Origin: an uncultured Burkholderiales bacterium
Lineage (GTDB): Bacteria; Pseudomonadota; Gammaproteobacteria; Burkholderiales; Burkholderiaceae_C
Direction of reading: 5' to 3'
NCBI GenBank assembly: GCA_902825995.1
Contig: CADEDE010000014.1
Span: 1-46,937 of the forward strand
Length of the DNA: 46,937 nucleotides
Positions 14,836-24,097 of the stretch are shown piece by piece. Every line of letters begins with the position of its first letter. Position 1 is the stretch's first letter. Below the pieces are notes generated by a model. That model worked only from the letters and a program-made list of their open reading frames with translations, made no database searches and was not told where the DNA came from. A program made the position numbers and the translations under genes.

Positions 14836-16929
14836 GTGAGCCTGGCGGCCTACAGCCATGCGTTGGCGGCCGTTGCGTACAGCATCTTTGCGATTTCGCT
14901 GCTGCGCGGCGGTCTGGCGCAAACGAACAATACCGCTGCCCAGCTGAGTTTCACTGCGGCCGTCTTTATCAGCGCTGCATGGGCGCTGGCCAGTCTGGCC
15001 GCACAGTTGACCGGCAATGTGCCGCTGGTTATCGGCGGCGGCCTGCTCGATCTGGCGCGCTACGCGGCCTGGCTCGTCTTTGCCTTCATGCTGCTGCGCC
15101 CCGCCGGGCCGCGGCAGCGCTCACGCAGCATCACGTTGATCGGCCTGGGCGCGATTGCGGTCGTCGCGATCGGGGTCTTGGTGACCGCCGGCGCCCTGGG
15201 CACCGCCCGCCCTGGCGGGTTGGCGCGCAACGTGCCACTGGCATCGCTGGCGCTGCCCGTGCTCGGCCTGGTTCTGGTCGAGCAGCTGTTCAGGAATGCT
15301 GCCGAGGCGTCGCGCTGGCACACCAAGCCGCTGTGCCTGGGCCTAGCCTGCATCTTCCTGTTCGACATCTACCTGCATTCCAACGTCTTGCTGTTCGGGC
15401 GATTCGACGCCGATTCGGTGACGATTCGCAGCGCCGTGCATGCTGTGCCGGTGGCGCTGCTGTACATCGCGACCAAGCGGCATGCCGACTGGAGCGGATC
15501 GTTCCAGGTGTCGCGCGACGCCGCCTTCCACACCGCAACCCTGATGCTGGTCGGCGCCTACCTGCTCGTGATCTCGGCGATCGGCTACTACGTTCGCTAT
15601 GTGGGCGGCGATTGGGGCGGCGCGCTCGCGCTGGCATTGCTGTGCGTGGCTCTGGTGCTGTTGGCGCTGCTGCTGTTTTCAGGCACCTTGCGGGCCAAGC
15701 TCAAGGTCTTCGTCGGCAAGAATTTCTTTCGCTATCGCTACGACTACCGCAACGAATGGCTGCGTTTTACGTCGCGCCTGGCGGCCGACAGCTCGCCGCG
15801 CGAGGTCGGCGGGCTGGTCGTTCGCGGTCTGGCCGAGATTCTGCACAGTCCGGCGGGCGCGCTTTGGTATCGCGATACAAACGGCGCCCATTTGATCCAG
15901 GCTGCACGCTGGAACGCGCCGCGCTCCAGCGCCTCGGAGCCGGTGGATTCGCCCTTTGCGCGATTTCTGCACGAGCGCGAGTGGGTCGTCGATCTCGATG
16001 AATACCGTGCCCACCCCGATCGCTACGCAGGTGCACAGCCGCCGGCCTGGCTGGCAGACAACGCGCAGCATTGGTTGGCGCTGCCCTTGATCGTCGCTGA
16101 CCAGCTCACCGGCATTGTCGTGGTCGAGCGTCCGCATGCGGCGCTTCGAGTCGATTGGGAAGTCCGCGATTTGCTGAAGACAGCCGGCCGCCAGGCGGCC
16201 AGCTTCCTGGCCTTGATGCACGCCACCGACGCCTTGCTCGAGGCGCGCAAATTCGAGGCCTTCAACAAAATGTCGGCCTTTGTTGTGCACGATTTGAAGA
16301 ACATCGTGGCCCAGTTGTCGCTGATGATGCAAAACGCGCGGCGCCTCAAAGACAATGCCGAATTCCAGGAAGACATGCTGACCACTGTTGAAAACTCGCT
16401 CGACAGGATGCGGCGCCTGATGCTCCAGTTGCGCAGCGGCGAGACGCCGGCCGGCGTCTCATCGGGGGTGATCCTGCCCCCCATCGTCGAACGCATTCGG
16501 GCGGCGGCCTTTGCGCGCGGCCGGGCGATTGAGGTGCAGGTGATCGATCCCGTCGTCACGCGCGGTCATGCAGAGCGTGTCGAACGGGTGCTCGGCCACC
16601 TTGTTGACAACGCGCTCGACGCCACCCAGCCGACGGACAAGATCGTGCTGACGCTGGCGCGCGAGGGCAGCCACGCCAAAATCGTAATTCGCGATACGGG
16701 TCAGGGCATGAGCCCGGAGTTCCTCAACAACCGGCTCTTCAAGCCCTTCAGCTCGACCAAGGTCAACGGCATGGGCATCGGCGCCTTCGAGAGCCGCCAG
16801 TACATCCAGGAAATCGGCGGCAGCCTGGCGGTCGAAAGTGAACTGGGACGGGGCACCGTGGTGACCGTGCTGCTGCCGCTGATGGACAGCGCGCGCCATG
16901 GTGAGCCCGAGCTTTACAGCGCCAAGTGA
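14836..16929 (+). CDS. prsK: XrtA/PEP-CTERM sensor histidine kinase PrsK
   Basis: A 697-aa membrane kinase. About eight hydrophobic segments fill the first 300 residues, followed by a GAF-like domain (about 320-460). The kinase core has phospho-acceptor His485 in VVHDLKN, the N box VDNALDA, DTGQGM and GMGIGAF, matching PrsK (TIGR02916). The start is GTG at 14836, 12 bp after the preceding stop. The response-regulator gene follows after 9 bp. The signal sensed is unknown. With PrsR it is expected to control expression of PEP-CTERM and exopolysaccharide genes. Confidence 0.94.
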   Translation: MSLAAYSHALAAVAYSIFAISLLRGGLAQTNNTAAQLSFTAAVFISAAWALASLAAQLTGNVPLVIGGGLLDLARYAAWLVFAFMLLRPAGPRQRSRSITLIGLGAIAVVAIGVLVTAGALGTARPGGLARNVPLASLALPVLGLVLVEQLFRNAAEASRWHTKPLCLGLACIFLFDIYLHSNVLLFGRFDADSVTIRSAVHAVPVALLYIATKRHADWSGSFQVSRDAAFHTATLMLVGAYLLVISAIGYYVRYVGGDWGGALALALLCVALVLLALLLFSGTLRAKLKVFVGKNFFRYRYDYRNEWLRFTSRLAADSSPREVGGLVVRGLAEILHSPAGALWYRDTNGAHLIQAARWNAPRSSASEPVDSPFARFLHEREWVVDLDEYRAHPDRYAGAQPPAWLADNAQHWLALPLIVADQLTGIVVVERPHAALRVDWEVRDLLKTAGRQAASFLALMHATDALLEARKFEAFNKMSAFVVHDLKNIVAQLSLMMQNARRLKDNAEFQEDMLTTVENSLDRMRRLMLQLRSGETPAGVSSGVILPPIVERIRAAAFARGRAIEVQVIDPVVTRGHAERVERVLGHLVDNALDATQPTDKIVLTLAREGSHAKIVIRDTGQGMSPEFLNNRLFKPFSSTKVNGMGIGAFESRQYIQEIGGSLAVESELGRGTVVTVLLPLMDSARHGEPELYSAK

Positions 16930-16938
16930 CAGGCTAGG

Positions 16939-18306
16939 ATGAATGCAGTCAAGCGCGCCCAGGTATTGATCGTCGAAGACGACCTGGCCCTGCAAAAACA
17001 GATCAAATGGGCGCTCGACCGCTTTGAATCGGTCACGGCCCACGACCGCGACGGCGCCTTGGCGCAGTTCCGCCGTGCCGCGGCGCCGGTCGTGACGATG
17101 GATCTCGGCCTGCCGCCCGACGCCGATTCGGTGGGCGAAGGCTTCGCCTTGCTCGAGGCGCTGCTCGGCCTCGACCCGGCCGTGAAGGTCATCGTGCTGT
17201 CGGGCCAGAGCGATCGCGCCAACGCCTGCCGCGCGGTCGAGTTGGGTGCCTACGATTTTCTGGCCAAGCCGCTCGAGGCCGATCTGCTCAATATGACGGT
17301 CGAACGCGCGCTGCGCGTTTACGAACTGCAGGCCGAGAATGCGCGTTTGCGCGCGCTGGCGCCGAGCCAAGCGCTTGCGGGTCTGATCACCCGCGACGAG
17401 CAGATGCTGCGCGTGTGTCGCACGATCGAAAAAGTGGCGCGCAGCAATGCCACCGTGATGCTGCTGGGCGAAAGCGGCACCGGCAAGGAAATTCTGGCGC
17501 AGGGCGTGCACGGGGCATCGCGGCGCAGCGGCAAGTTCGTTGCCATCAATTGCGCCGCGATTCCGGAAACACTGCTGGAAAGTGAACTTTTCGGCTACGA
17601 AAAGGGCGCTTTCACAGGGGCCGCCAAGACGACTGTCGGTCGAATTGAAACCGCCGACGGCGGCACCCTTTTTCTCGACGAGATCGGCGACCTGCCGGCG
17701 CCGCTTCAGGCCAAGCTGCTGCGCTTCTTGCAGGAACGCAAGATCGAGCGCCTGGGCGGCCGCCAGGAAATCGCCATCGATACGCGGGTCGTCTGCGCCA
17801 CGCACCAGGATCTCGGCGCACTCATCAAGGAGGCGCATTTCCGCGAAGACCTTTACTACCGGCTGGCCGAGATCGTCGTCGATATTCCACCGCTGCGCGA
17901 ACGCCGCGGCGACGCCGTGCTGCTGGCGCACGCCTTCCTCAAGCGCAGCGCCGATGAACAGCGCAGCGCCTTGCGCTTCACCGAGGACGCGCTCGCGGCG
18001 ATCGAACGTCATCCCTGGCCGGGTAACGTGCGCCAGTTGCTGAACGTGGTCAAGCGCGCAGCCATCATGGCCGAAGGCAACCGCGTCGGGCGCGATGATC
18101 TCGGGCTGTCCGCCGACGAGGCGGCATCGCCGGTCGAAGAGTCGTTCGATCTGCGTACGGTGCGCGATGCCGCCGAGCGCGATGCCGTCGTGCGTGCGCT
18201 GGCGCATGCCAACGGCAATGTCGTCAAGACCGCCGAACTCCTTGGCGTCAGCCGGCCGACGCTCTACGATTTGATAAACCGCTTGGCGATACGCGCCGAC
18301 CGCTAA
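16939..18306 (+). CDS. prsR: PEP-CTERM-box response regulator PrsR (sigma-54 activator)
   Basis: A 455-aa NtrC-like regulator. The receiver domain has Asp55 (VTMDLGLP) as phospho-acceptor. The AAA+ domain has the Walker A GESGTGKE at 177-184 and the sigma-54-contacting GAFTGA loop at 223-228. The C-terminus holds a Fis-type helix-turn-helix (VVKTAELLGVSRPTLYDLI). All key motifs are present. It pairs with the adjacent PrsK and belongs to TIGR02915. It should activate sigma-54 promoters in this locus and at scattered PEP-CTERM genes. Confidence 0.95.
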   Translation: MNAVKRAQVLIVEDDLALQKQIKWALDRFESVTAHDRDGALAQFRRAAAPVVTMDLGLPPDADSVGEGFALLEALLGLDPAVKVIVLSGQSDRANACRAVELGAYDFLAKPLEADLLNMTVERALRVYELQAENARLRALAPSQALAGLITRDEQMLRVCRTIEKVARSNATVMLLGESGTGKEILAQGVHGASRRSGKFVAINCAAIPETLLESELFGYEKGAFTGAAKTTVGRIETADGGTLFLDEIGDLPAPLQAKLLRFLQERKIERLGGRQEIAIDTRVVCATHQDLGALIKEAHFREDLYYRLAEIVVDIPPLRERRGDAVLLAHAFLKRSADEQRSALRFTEDALAAIERHPWPGNVRQLLNVVKRAAIMAEGNRVGRDDLGLSADEAASPVEESFDLRTVRDAAERDAVVRALAHANGNVVKTAELLGVSRPTLYDLINRLAIRADR

Positions 18307-18327
18307 CCCAACCTGGGCAGCCAGTTC

Positions 18328-21105
18328 ATGAATACCCCCCTGCTTCGATGGACCCTGGTGCTCGCCCTCATGTCAGGTGTCGGCTTGATGGCCGCATGCG
18401 GCGGCGACGATCCCGAAAAATTGCTGGCCTCGGCCAAGACCTATCTGGCCAAGGGCGAGTTGCGGTCGGCAGTGATCGAGTTGAAATCGGCACTGCAAAA
18501 GAAACCCGATTCGCCGGAGGCCCGCTTCCTGCTCGGCAAGGCGCTGTTGGCCAGCGATGAGCCGGTGGGCGCGGCGCTCGAGTTGCGCAAGGCGCTGGAG
18601 TTCAAGCACCCGCGCGACATCGTCGTGCCGGAGCTGGTCCGAGCCCTGCTCGATCAGGGGCAGCACAAGGAAGTCATCGCCCAGTTCGGCGATGCCAGCC
18701 TCGATGACAAAGTGGCGCTGGCCAGCCTGAAGACAACGCTCGGCCTGGCGCATGCCCGCGGCGGCGCCGGGCCGGCTGCCATGGCGGCATTCAAGCAGGC
18801 GCTCGAAGCCGAGCCCACGCATGTACCAGCGCTGACCGGCATGGCCCGGCAACTGGCGGCCGATGGCGAGCATGAAGCCGCCATCAAGGCCACCGCCGAA
18901 ATCATTGCAGCGGGCAAGCCCGATGCCGACACCTGGTCGCTCCAGGGCGACCTGCTGGCCTTCGTCAAGAACGACAAGGGCGGTGCGATCGACGCCTACC
19001 GCAAGGCCATCGGTATCGTCAAGGACCACCTCCCGGCCCATGCCGGCATTGTGCAATTGCAGGTCGGCACCGGTGACACCCAGGGCGCGGCCGCGCAGGT
19101 GGCCGAGCTGCAAAAGGTGCGACCCGGCCACCCGACCACACGCTACTTCCAGGCCCAGGTGGCCTACCTACAGGGCGACCACAAGGCGGCGAAGGAGACC
19201 GTGCTGCAGTTGCTCAAGGGTGCGCTCGAGCAGCCGCAGCTGAACCAGTTGGCCGGCGCCATCGAGCTTGCGTCCGGCTCGAACGAGGCGGCCCGCACGT
19301 ACCTGAGCAAGGCGCTGCAAGCGGCGCCCAACAGCATCGTGGCGCGCCGCCTGTTGGCCAATGTGTCGCTCAAGGCCGGCGAGGCGAATAAGGCGCTCGA
19401 AGTGCTGCAACCCTTGCTGGCGCAGGCATCGCCCGACAGCGTGGCGCTGGCCGTCGCCGGCGAGGCCTATATGCAGCTGGGCGAGCTTGACAATGCGAGC
19501 GCGATGTTTGCCCGGGCTGCCAAGGCCAATCCGGCGAATACCAACAACCTCACGGCACTGGCGCGCACGCGCTTCCTGAAAGGCGATGCCGCTGGCGCAG
19601 TGGCCGACCTGCAGCAGATCGCGGCGTCCGACAGCGGCACCGTGGCCGACTTGGAGCTGATCAACACTCAGCTGCGCCGCCGTGATTTCCAGGCTGCGCT
19701 GAAGGCCATCGACGGCCTGGAGCGCAAGCAGGCTGGCAAGCCTTTGTCGGCACAACTGCGCGGTGCGGCGCACCTGGGGCTCAAAGAGCGTGCCCAGGCG
19801 CGTGCGAGCTTCGAGAAGGCGCTGTCGATCGACCCGACCTACTTCCCGGCGGTCTTCAACCTGGCCGCCCTCGACATTGCCGACAAGAAGCCGCAAGCGG
19901 CGCAAGAGCGCTTCCAGGCCATTCTGAAGCTGCAACCCGGGCACTTGCGCGCGCTCCTGACGCTGACCGATCTGCGGGTCCGCAACGGCGCCAGCAAGCA
20001 AGAGGTCGCCGAGCTGCTGGCGACGGCGGTGCGGCTCAACCCCAAAGAAGCGTCGGCCCACCTGGGCCTCGTCAACCACCACCTTGGCAACCAGCAGACC
20101 GAAGCCGCCTTGGCGGCCGCCCAGCAAGCGGATGCGGCCTTGCCCGGGCAACCGGCGATCCTCGACGCCCTCGGGCGGGCACAACATGCGGCCGGCCAAC
20201 CGAACCAGGCGCTGGCCACCTTCAACAAGCTCATGGCGTTGCAGCCCGGCCATCCGCTGGCCCACATGCGCATCGCCGAGATCAAGATCGCAGCGAAAGA
20301 CAACGATGCGGCTATCGAAAGTCTCAAACGCGCCGTGGCCGCAAAACCCGACGCTGTATTGCCCGTGCAGCGCCTGTTCGCCGTCGAAGTTCAGGCCGGT
20401 CGCTACGCCGAGGCGTTGAAGCTGGCGCGCGACCTGCAAAAGCGCCAGCCGGCACACAGCCTGGGATATGTCTTCGAAGGCGATGCGCAGCGCGCACAGA
20501 AGAATGACGCCGCGGCACTCGCCGCCTACAAGACGGCACTCGGCAAGACCGCGCCCGACATTGCCGCACCCCGGTTTCACAGCCTGTTGGCGGCAACAGG
20601 CCGGAAGGCCGAAGCCGACCAGTTCGCCAAGACCTGGGCCAAGGATCACGCCAACGACGTGCCGTTTGCCATCTATCTGGGTGACAACGCCCTGGCGCGC
20701 AAGGACTATGCAGGCGCCGAGGCGGCCTATCGGCGCGTCATCGAACTACAGCCTCACCACGTGGCGTCGCTCAATAACATTGCCTGGTTGATGGTCAAGA
20801 CCCAGCAAGCGGGCGCGCTGCCCTTTGCGCAGAAGGCCAACGAACTGCTGCCGAATCAGCCGGCCTTGATGGACACGATGGCCGTGGTGCTGGCGGCCGA
20901 AAATCGCATCGACCAGGCCATCGAGCTGCAGAAGAAGGCGCTGGCTCTCGCGCCCGACAGCAACACGCTGCGCTTGACCCTCGCGCGTTTGCATCTCCAG
21001 GCCGGGCAGAAGCCGCAGGCGCGCGAACTGCTCGAGGCGCTCGGCAAGCTGGGCGAGAAGCTGCCCGAACATGCCGAGGTCAAGAGCCTGTTGGCGGGTC
21101 TTTGA
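18328..21105 (+). CDS. prsT: XrtA/PEP-CTERM TPR lipoprotein PrsT
   Basis: A 925-aa lipoprotein: the signal helix ends in the lipobox LMAAC with Cys24. The remainder is a long solenoid of tetratricopeptide repeats, with recurring A-x-x-x-F/Y-x-x-A-L helices and PxxxxA turns. It matches TIGR02917 in length and layout. TPR lipoproteins of this kind are thought to scaffold polysaccharide secretion across the periplasm. It starts 21 bp after prsR and is the last gene of the left arm. It converges on the nucleotidyltransferase gene with only 10 bp between them and no visible terminator. Confidence 0.94.
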   Translation: MNTPLLRWTLVLALMSGVGLMAACGGDDPEKLLASAKTYLAKGELRSAVIELKSALQKKPDSPEARFLLGKALLASDEPVGAALELRKALEFKHPRDIVVPELVRALLDQGQHKEVIAQFGDASLDDKVALASLKTTLGLAHARGGAGPAAMAAFKQALEAEPTHVPALTGMARQLAADGEHEAAIKATAEIIAAGKPDADTWSLQGDLLAFVKNDKGGAIDAYRKAIGIVKDHLPAHAGIVQLQVGTGDTQGAAAQVAELQKVRPGHPTTRYFQAQVAYLQGDHKAAKETVLQLLKGALEQPQLNQLAGAIELASGSNEAARTYLSKALQAAPNSIVARRLLANVSLKAGEANKALEVLQPLLAQASPDSVALAVAGEAYMQLGELDNASAMFARAAKANPANTNNLTALARTRFLKGDAAGAVADLQQIAASDSGTVADLELINTQLRRRDFQAALKAIDGLERKQAGKPLSAQLRGAAHLGLKERAQARASFEKALSIDPTYFPAVFNLAALDIADKKPQAAQERFQAILKLQPGHLRALLTLTDLRVRNGASKQEVAELLATAVRLNPKEASAHLGLVNHHLGNQQTEAALAAAQQADAALPGQPAILDALGRAQHAAGQPNQALATFNKLMALQPGHPLAHMRIAEIKIAAKDNDAAIESLKRAVAAKPDAVLPVQRLFAVEVQAGRYAEALKLARDLQKRQPAHSLGYVFEGDAQRAQKNDAAALAAYKTALGKTAPDIAAPRFHSLLAATGRKAEADQFAKTWAKDHANDVPFAIYLGDNALARKDYAGAEAAYRRVIELQPHHVASLNNIAWLMVKTQQAGALPFAQKANELLPNQPALMDTMAVVLAAENRIDQAIELQKKALALAPDSNTLRLTLARLHLQAGQKPQARELLEALGKLGEKLPEHAEVKSLLAGL

Positions 21106-21115
21106 AGGCCCTGCG

Positions 21116-22225
21116 CTACGGACTTGCCGTGGCGGGCTCCTCATGCAGTCGCAGGGCCTTGACGGTCAAGTGCCGTAGCAGCAAGACCGGCGGCATGCGC
21201 AGCCAGTGCGCACGCACATAAAGCGCAAACAGGGCCAGCGGCGTCAACGCATCGGAGGCCGTGGCGTGCCGTGGGCGCAGGGCCCGCCCCCACAGCCAGT
21301 CGTTCAGTGCCGATACCAGCCGGCCTGGGCCGGCCTCGCTGGACACGTCCAGCGTATCGCGTGGGACGGGCGTCGCAAGCAATTTGCTCGTATAGCGCAA
21401 ACCGTAGTGCAGCGGGCGCGACAAGTCGAGCTCGCGGGCGCGCACTACCAGTTCGGACCAGAAGCCCGGCGTGCGACCGAGGTGGCGCAGCATCAGGTCG
21501 AGGTCCGACAGGTCGCGTAGGCTGTGACTCAGGTCGTCGTTGTGGAACAGATGCACCATGCTGTGCAGGATCATGTCAACCGGGTTCAGCACGGCAAAAC
21601 GCTGCAGGTTCGCCAGCGGGCGTGCGCTGGCCAGCAGCTTGGCCGAGCTGGGCTTGAGCCGCGCCGTCTCGGGCAGGATGGCGTGATGCACGTCGAGCAC
21701 GTTCTGGCGCTGGATGTGGCGCAGCGGCGGCAGCTCGTGCATCCACTCGCGGTAGTAGCGCTGGTCGTAGGCCGAGTGGTGCGTGGTGGCCCAGCCGTGC
21801 GCCATCAGCGCGGCCTCGACCTCGGCCAGCCGACTCTTGGGCACCATGATGTCGATATCCGTGAACACCCGCCCCATGGCCGGCAGCAGGCCGCCGGCGA
21901 CGTAGGCAGCGCCCTTGAGCAGTACGGGCCGCACGCCGATGGGCGCCAGCGCACGGTCGATGCAATCCAGCTCGCGCAGGGCTTCCGCGTGCTGGGCCTC
22001 AGCCAGTGCGATGGCTGCTTTCAGGTGCGCGCGTGGCGCGCCGGGCACCGTATCGATCGAGCCCTGTGCCTCCAGCATGCAGGCGATGCGGCCCAACAGC
22101 CCGGCCCGCCGCGCCTGGCGCACCAGGACATCCCAGCCGGCCAGCGTCAGCGCCGACAGCTGCTGCGGCTGGCGCAGCGCTGCGCAGACCAGATCCGCGC
22201 CGACGGGGCTTGCCGAGGCGGTCAT
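21116..22225 (-). CDS. Nucleotidyltransferase-family protein of the HPr-rel-A block
   Basis: A 369-aa protein of the nucleotidyltransferase family often found beside HprK-related kinase A. Residues around 115-145 (PVLLKGAAYVAGGLLPAMGR, then FTDIDIMV) give the Gly-rich helix and the D-x-D metal site of the polymerase-beta-like fold. A helical region follows with LHSMVHLFHNDD and LRDLSDLDLML. ATG 22225 overlaps the stop of the kinase gene by 4 bp, so it is translationally coupled. It is the last gene of a four-gene leftward block. It may transfer a nucleotide to a protein or small molecule; the target is unknown. Confidence 0.85.
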   Translation of the reverse strand: MTASASPVGADLVCAALRQPQQLSALTLAGWDVLVRQARRAGLLGRIACMLEAQGSIDTVPGAPRAHLKAAIALAEAQHAEALRELDCIDRALAPIGVRPVLLKGAAYVAGGLLPAMGRVFTDIDIMVPKSRLAEVEAALMAHGWATTHHSAYDQRYYREWMHELPPLRHIQRQNVLDVHHAILPETARLKPSSAKLLASARPLANLQRFAVLNPVDMILHSMVHLFHNDDLSHSLRDLSDLDLMLRHLGRTPGFWSELVVRARELDLSRPLHYGLRYTSKLLATPVPRDTLDVSSEAGPGRLVSALNDWLWGRALRPRHATASDALTPLALFALYVRAHWLRMPPVLLLRHLTVKALRLHEEPATASP

Positions 22226-23139
22226 CGCGCGTTCCGGGCGAGTTGGTCGAACGCGGCCACGGCCTCGGGCAGGCTGCTGTAGCTGAACTCGTGGCAATCG
22301 CTGCGGTCGATCACGTCGGCGAAGGCCGCGAACCCACCGCGGCCATGCACGTTGTAGTTGAAGGCATTCTCTACCAGGGTCATGAACGCGCGGGCTCGCG
22401 ACAAGGGCTGCCATTGCGCGGCGGCGCCCGCTGCATAACGCGGCAATACCACCCACGCCGGCAGGGCCGACCGGTCGGCGCGCAGCACAGCCTCGGCCGG
22501 CGGACGCACATGCGCGACGCGGCCTTTGACGGTTTCACGCACCACCTCGCCGAACAGCGCCGCCGGAGTGAACCCGCGTATCGCGTCGATCGACTCGTTT
22601 TTCAGGCTCACCGGCCTGGGCAGCGGCACCAGGTGGCCGTTGGCAGGGTCGATCAGTGCCAGTTCGTCGGACAACAAGCGCCAGCCGCCGCCAAATACCA
22701 GGCCGGCGCACAAGGTGCTTTTGCCCGAACCCGAGGGCGCCGGCAGGATCAGCGCCCGGCCACCGCGTTCGAGCACGGCGGCGTGGACGATCAGGTATTG
22801 ATGGCAATGGCTCGACACACACCAATTGAGCCCCCATTCGAGCATCGCAAATCCCTGGTCGCCGGGCAGCGGTGCAAACGGCACCGTGCCGTCGAAGCGA
22901 AAGACCACCTGCTTATCGATCCAGCGGCGGAGGCTGTGCGGGCGTTCCACGCTGACATGGAAATCGGCAAAGCCTTGCGCGGCCTCGACCGTATGCTGTG
23001 CGTAGTGCAGTGCAATACCGCGGCGCACGGCGAGAAGCGGCGAGCGGATGCGCGTGACCACCGGGCCGGTGCGCAGGCGCAAGCCACCTTGCCGCAAGCA
23101 CCTGTCCAGGGCCGGCGGTGCGAGATCCTCGACGATCAA
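22222..23139 (-). CDS. HprK-related kinase A
   Basis: A 305-aa protein related to the C-terminal domain of HPr kinase. It has the Walker A PAPSGSGKSTL, then LLSDELALID (the HprK-like strand after the P-loop) and the PLPRPVSLKN segment. In HprK the nucleotide-binding loop serves protein phosphorylation; no HPr gene is seen here. I infer a TTG start at 23139 that overlaps the stop of the PqqD-like gene (TTGA). The longer ATG reading would run through that gene. It belongs to the HPr-rel-A system named for this kinase, whose biological role is unknown. Confidence 0.85.
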   Translation of the reverse strand: MIVEDLAPPALDRCLRQGGLRLRTGPVVTRIRSPLLAVRRGIALHYAQHTVEAAQGFADFHVSVERPHSLRRWIDKQVVFRFDGTVPFAPLPGDQGFAMLEWGLNWCVSSHCHQYLIVHAAVLERGGRALILPAPSGSGKSTLCAGLVFGGGWRLLSDELALIDPANGHLVPLPRPVSLKNESIDAIRGFTPAALFGEVVRETVKGRVAHVRPPAEAVLRADRSALPAWVVLPRYAAGAAAQWQPLSRARAFMTLVENAFNYNVHGRGGFAAFADVIDRSDCHEFSYSSLPEAVAAFDQLARNAR

Positions 23140-23432
23140 GTGAGATTCGCCCGCGCCAAGCCCAGGGCTTCGAGCTCGCTCAGCACGGCCAGCAGGCTTT
23201 GGGTATCGGTGGGGGCATCGGAAAATGTCGCGGTCAAGGCCGCAGTCGCAGCGCTCGGCGGCGGGCAGTCGGCAAATACCCGCGCGGCAATTTGGTCGAT
23301 GTAGCCGGCACCGTCGCGAATGGCCTTCAGCGCTTCGCCCGCGAGCGCCGACAAAAGATAGGTTTGCGCCGTCGATTCCAGACGCGCGACAAACTCGCCG
23401 TTCCACTCGCGCCAATCTAGCTGTCCCGGCAC
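23136..23432 (-). CDS. HPr-rel-A system PqqD-family protein
   Basis: A small protein of about 98 aa with the PqqD-like pattern. An N-terminal WREWNGEFVARLES beta segment is followed by TYLLSALAGEALKAI and a winged-helix-like C-terminal helix (SLLAVLSELEALGLA). PqqD proteins bind peptide substrates for modifying enzymes. The start is uncertain: GTG 23432 gives family length, while the frame stays open upstream to about 23546, overlapping the upstream gene. Its stop overlaps the TTG start of the kinase. It lies between a secreted-looking protein gene and the kinase, which suggests it presents a peptide to them. Confidence 0.8.
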   Translation of the reverse strand: MPGQLDWREWNGEFVARLESTAQTYLLSALAGEALKAIRDGAGYIDQIAARVFADCPPPSAATAALTATFSDAPTDTQSLLAVLSELEALGLARANLT

Positions 23433-23470
23433 CGACCAGCGGCCGAACTCGGCCGCTGCGTCGAGCGGAC

Positions 23471-24097
23471 TCAGACCGGCATGGTGGACTTGAGCCACGG
23501 CGTGATGCCGCCCGTACCTGCCGGCACGGAGTAATCCGGGTACCACTTGATGCCCGCGGTGGGCTCATAGTAGCCATTGGTGACGAACGCGCGCCAAACC
23601 GCCTTGACGGTTGTTACGCTGAGCACATTGGCCGGCGTGAGGCCCTTCTTGGCATTCAGCAGCGCGGCAACAATGTGCCTCGCCAACGCATCGCGGCCCA
23701 TCGAATTTCCTTGCAACTCCAGCACTTGCAGCAGCGTTTTGCCGGCGTAGCCACCCGCAGAGCCAAACACATCATCGAACTTCGTGGCGCCGGAGCCGGT
23801 CGCCACGAAGGGCGCTGGCCATTGACCGAACCACCGAGGCTGCTTCCAATAGCCCGGCGTGCGGCCGGAGCAACTGAACAACAGATCAGGTCGGCTGGCG
23901 TTGATCGAAGCGAACGAGGACGCGGGAACACAAACGCCGCCACCGGCCATGACCGAGCGAGGCGTTGACACCATCAATACGGGCGCAGCACTCAGACCGC
24001 CGCGCAGCAGGCGACGGCGGGCAACCGAGGTCGCCTGCCGGCCTTCCGGTACACCACCACCCGTCGCGGGGACTGGCTGATTCGGCTTGTCATTCAT
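23471..24097 (-). CDS. Secreted GYWK-motif protein, first gene of the HPr-rel-A block
   Basis: A 208-aa protein I can only partly place. Residues 27-45 (ARRRLLRGGLSAAPVLM) look like a twin-arginine signal with a short hydrophobic core and an alanine-rich end near residue 51. The mature part has two cysteines, the motif CSGRTPGYWK followed by PRWFGQW, a helical ARHIVAALLNAKKGL segment and a Trp/Tyr/Pro-rich end. There is no PEP-CTERM sorting tail and no enzyme motif. Its stop lies 38 bp before the GTG start of the PqqD-like gene on the same strand. It is a candidate client of the downstream kinase or nucleotidyltransferase; that is inference. Confidence 0.75.
   Translation of the reverse strand: MNDKPNQPVPATGGGVPEGRQATSVARRRLLRGGLSAAPVLMVSTPRSVMAGGGVCVPASSFASINASRPDLLFSCSGRTPGYWKQPRWFGQWPAPFVATGSGATKFDDVFGSAGGYAGKTLLQVLELQGNSMGRDALARHIVAALLNAKKGLTPANVLSVTTVKAVWRAFVTNGYYEPTAGIKWYPDYSVPAGTGGITPWLKSTMPV

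Noticed and set aside
18373-20649. Long minus-strand frames opposite prsT
   Set aside because: They mirror the TPR repeats and lack start context; prsT has a lipobox and full repeats.
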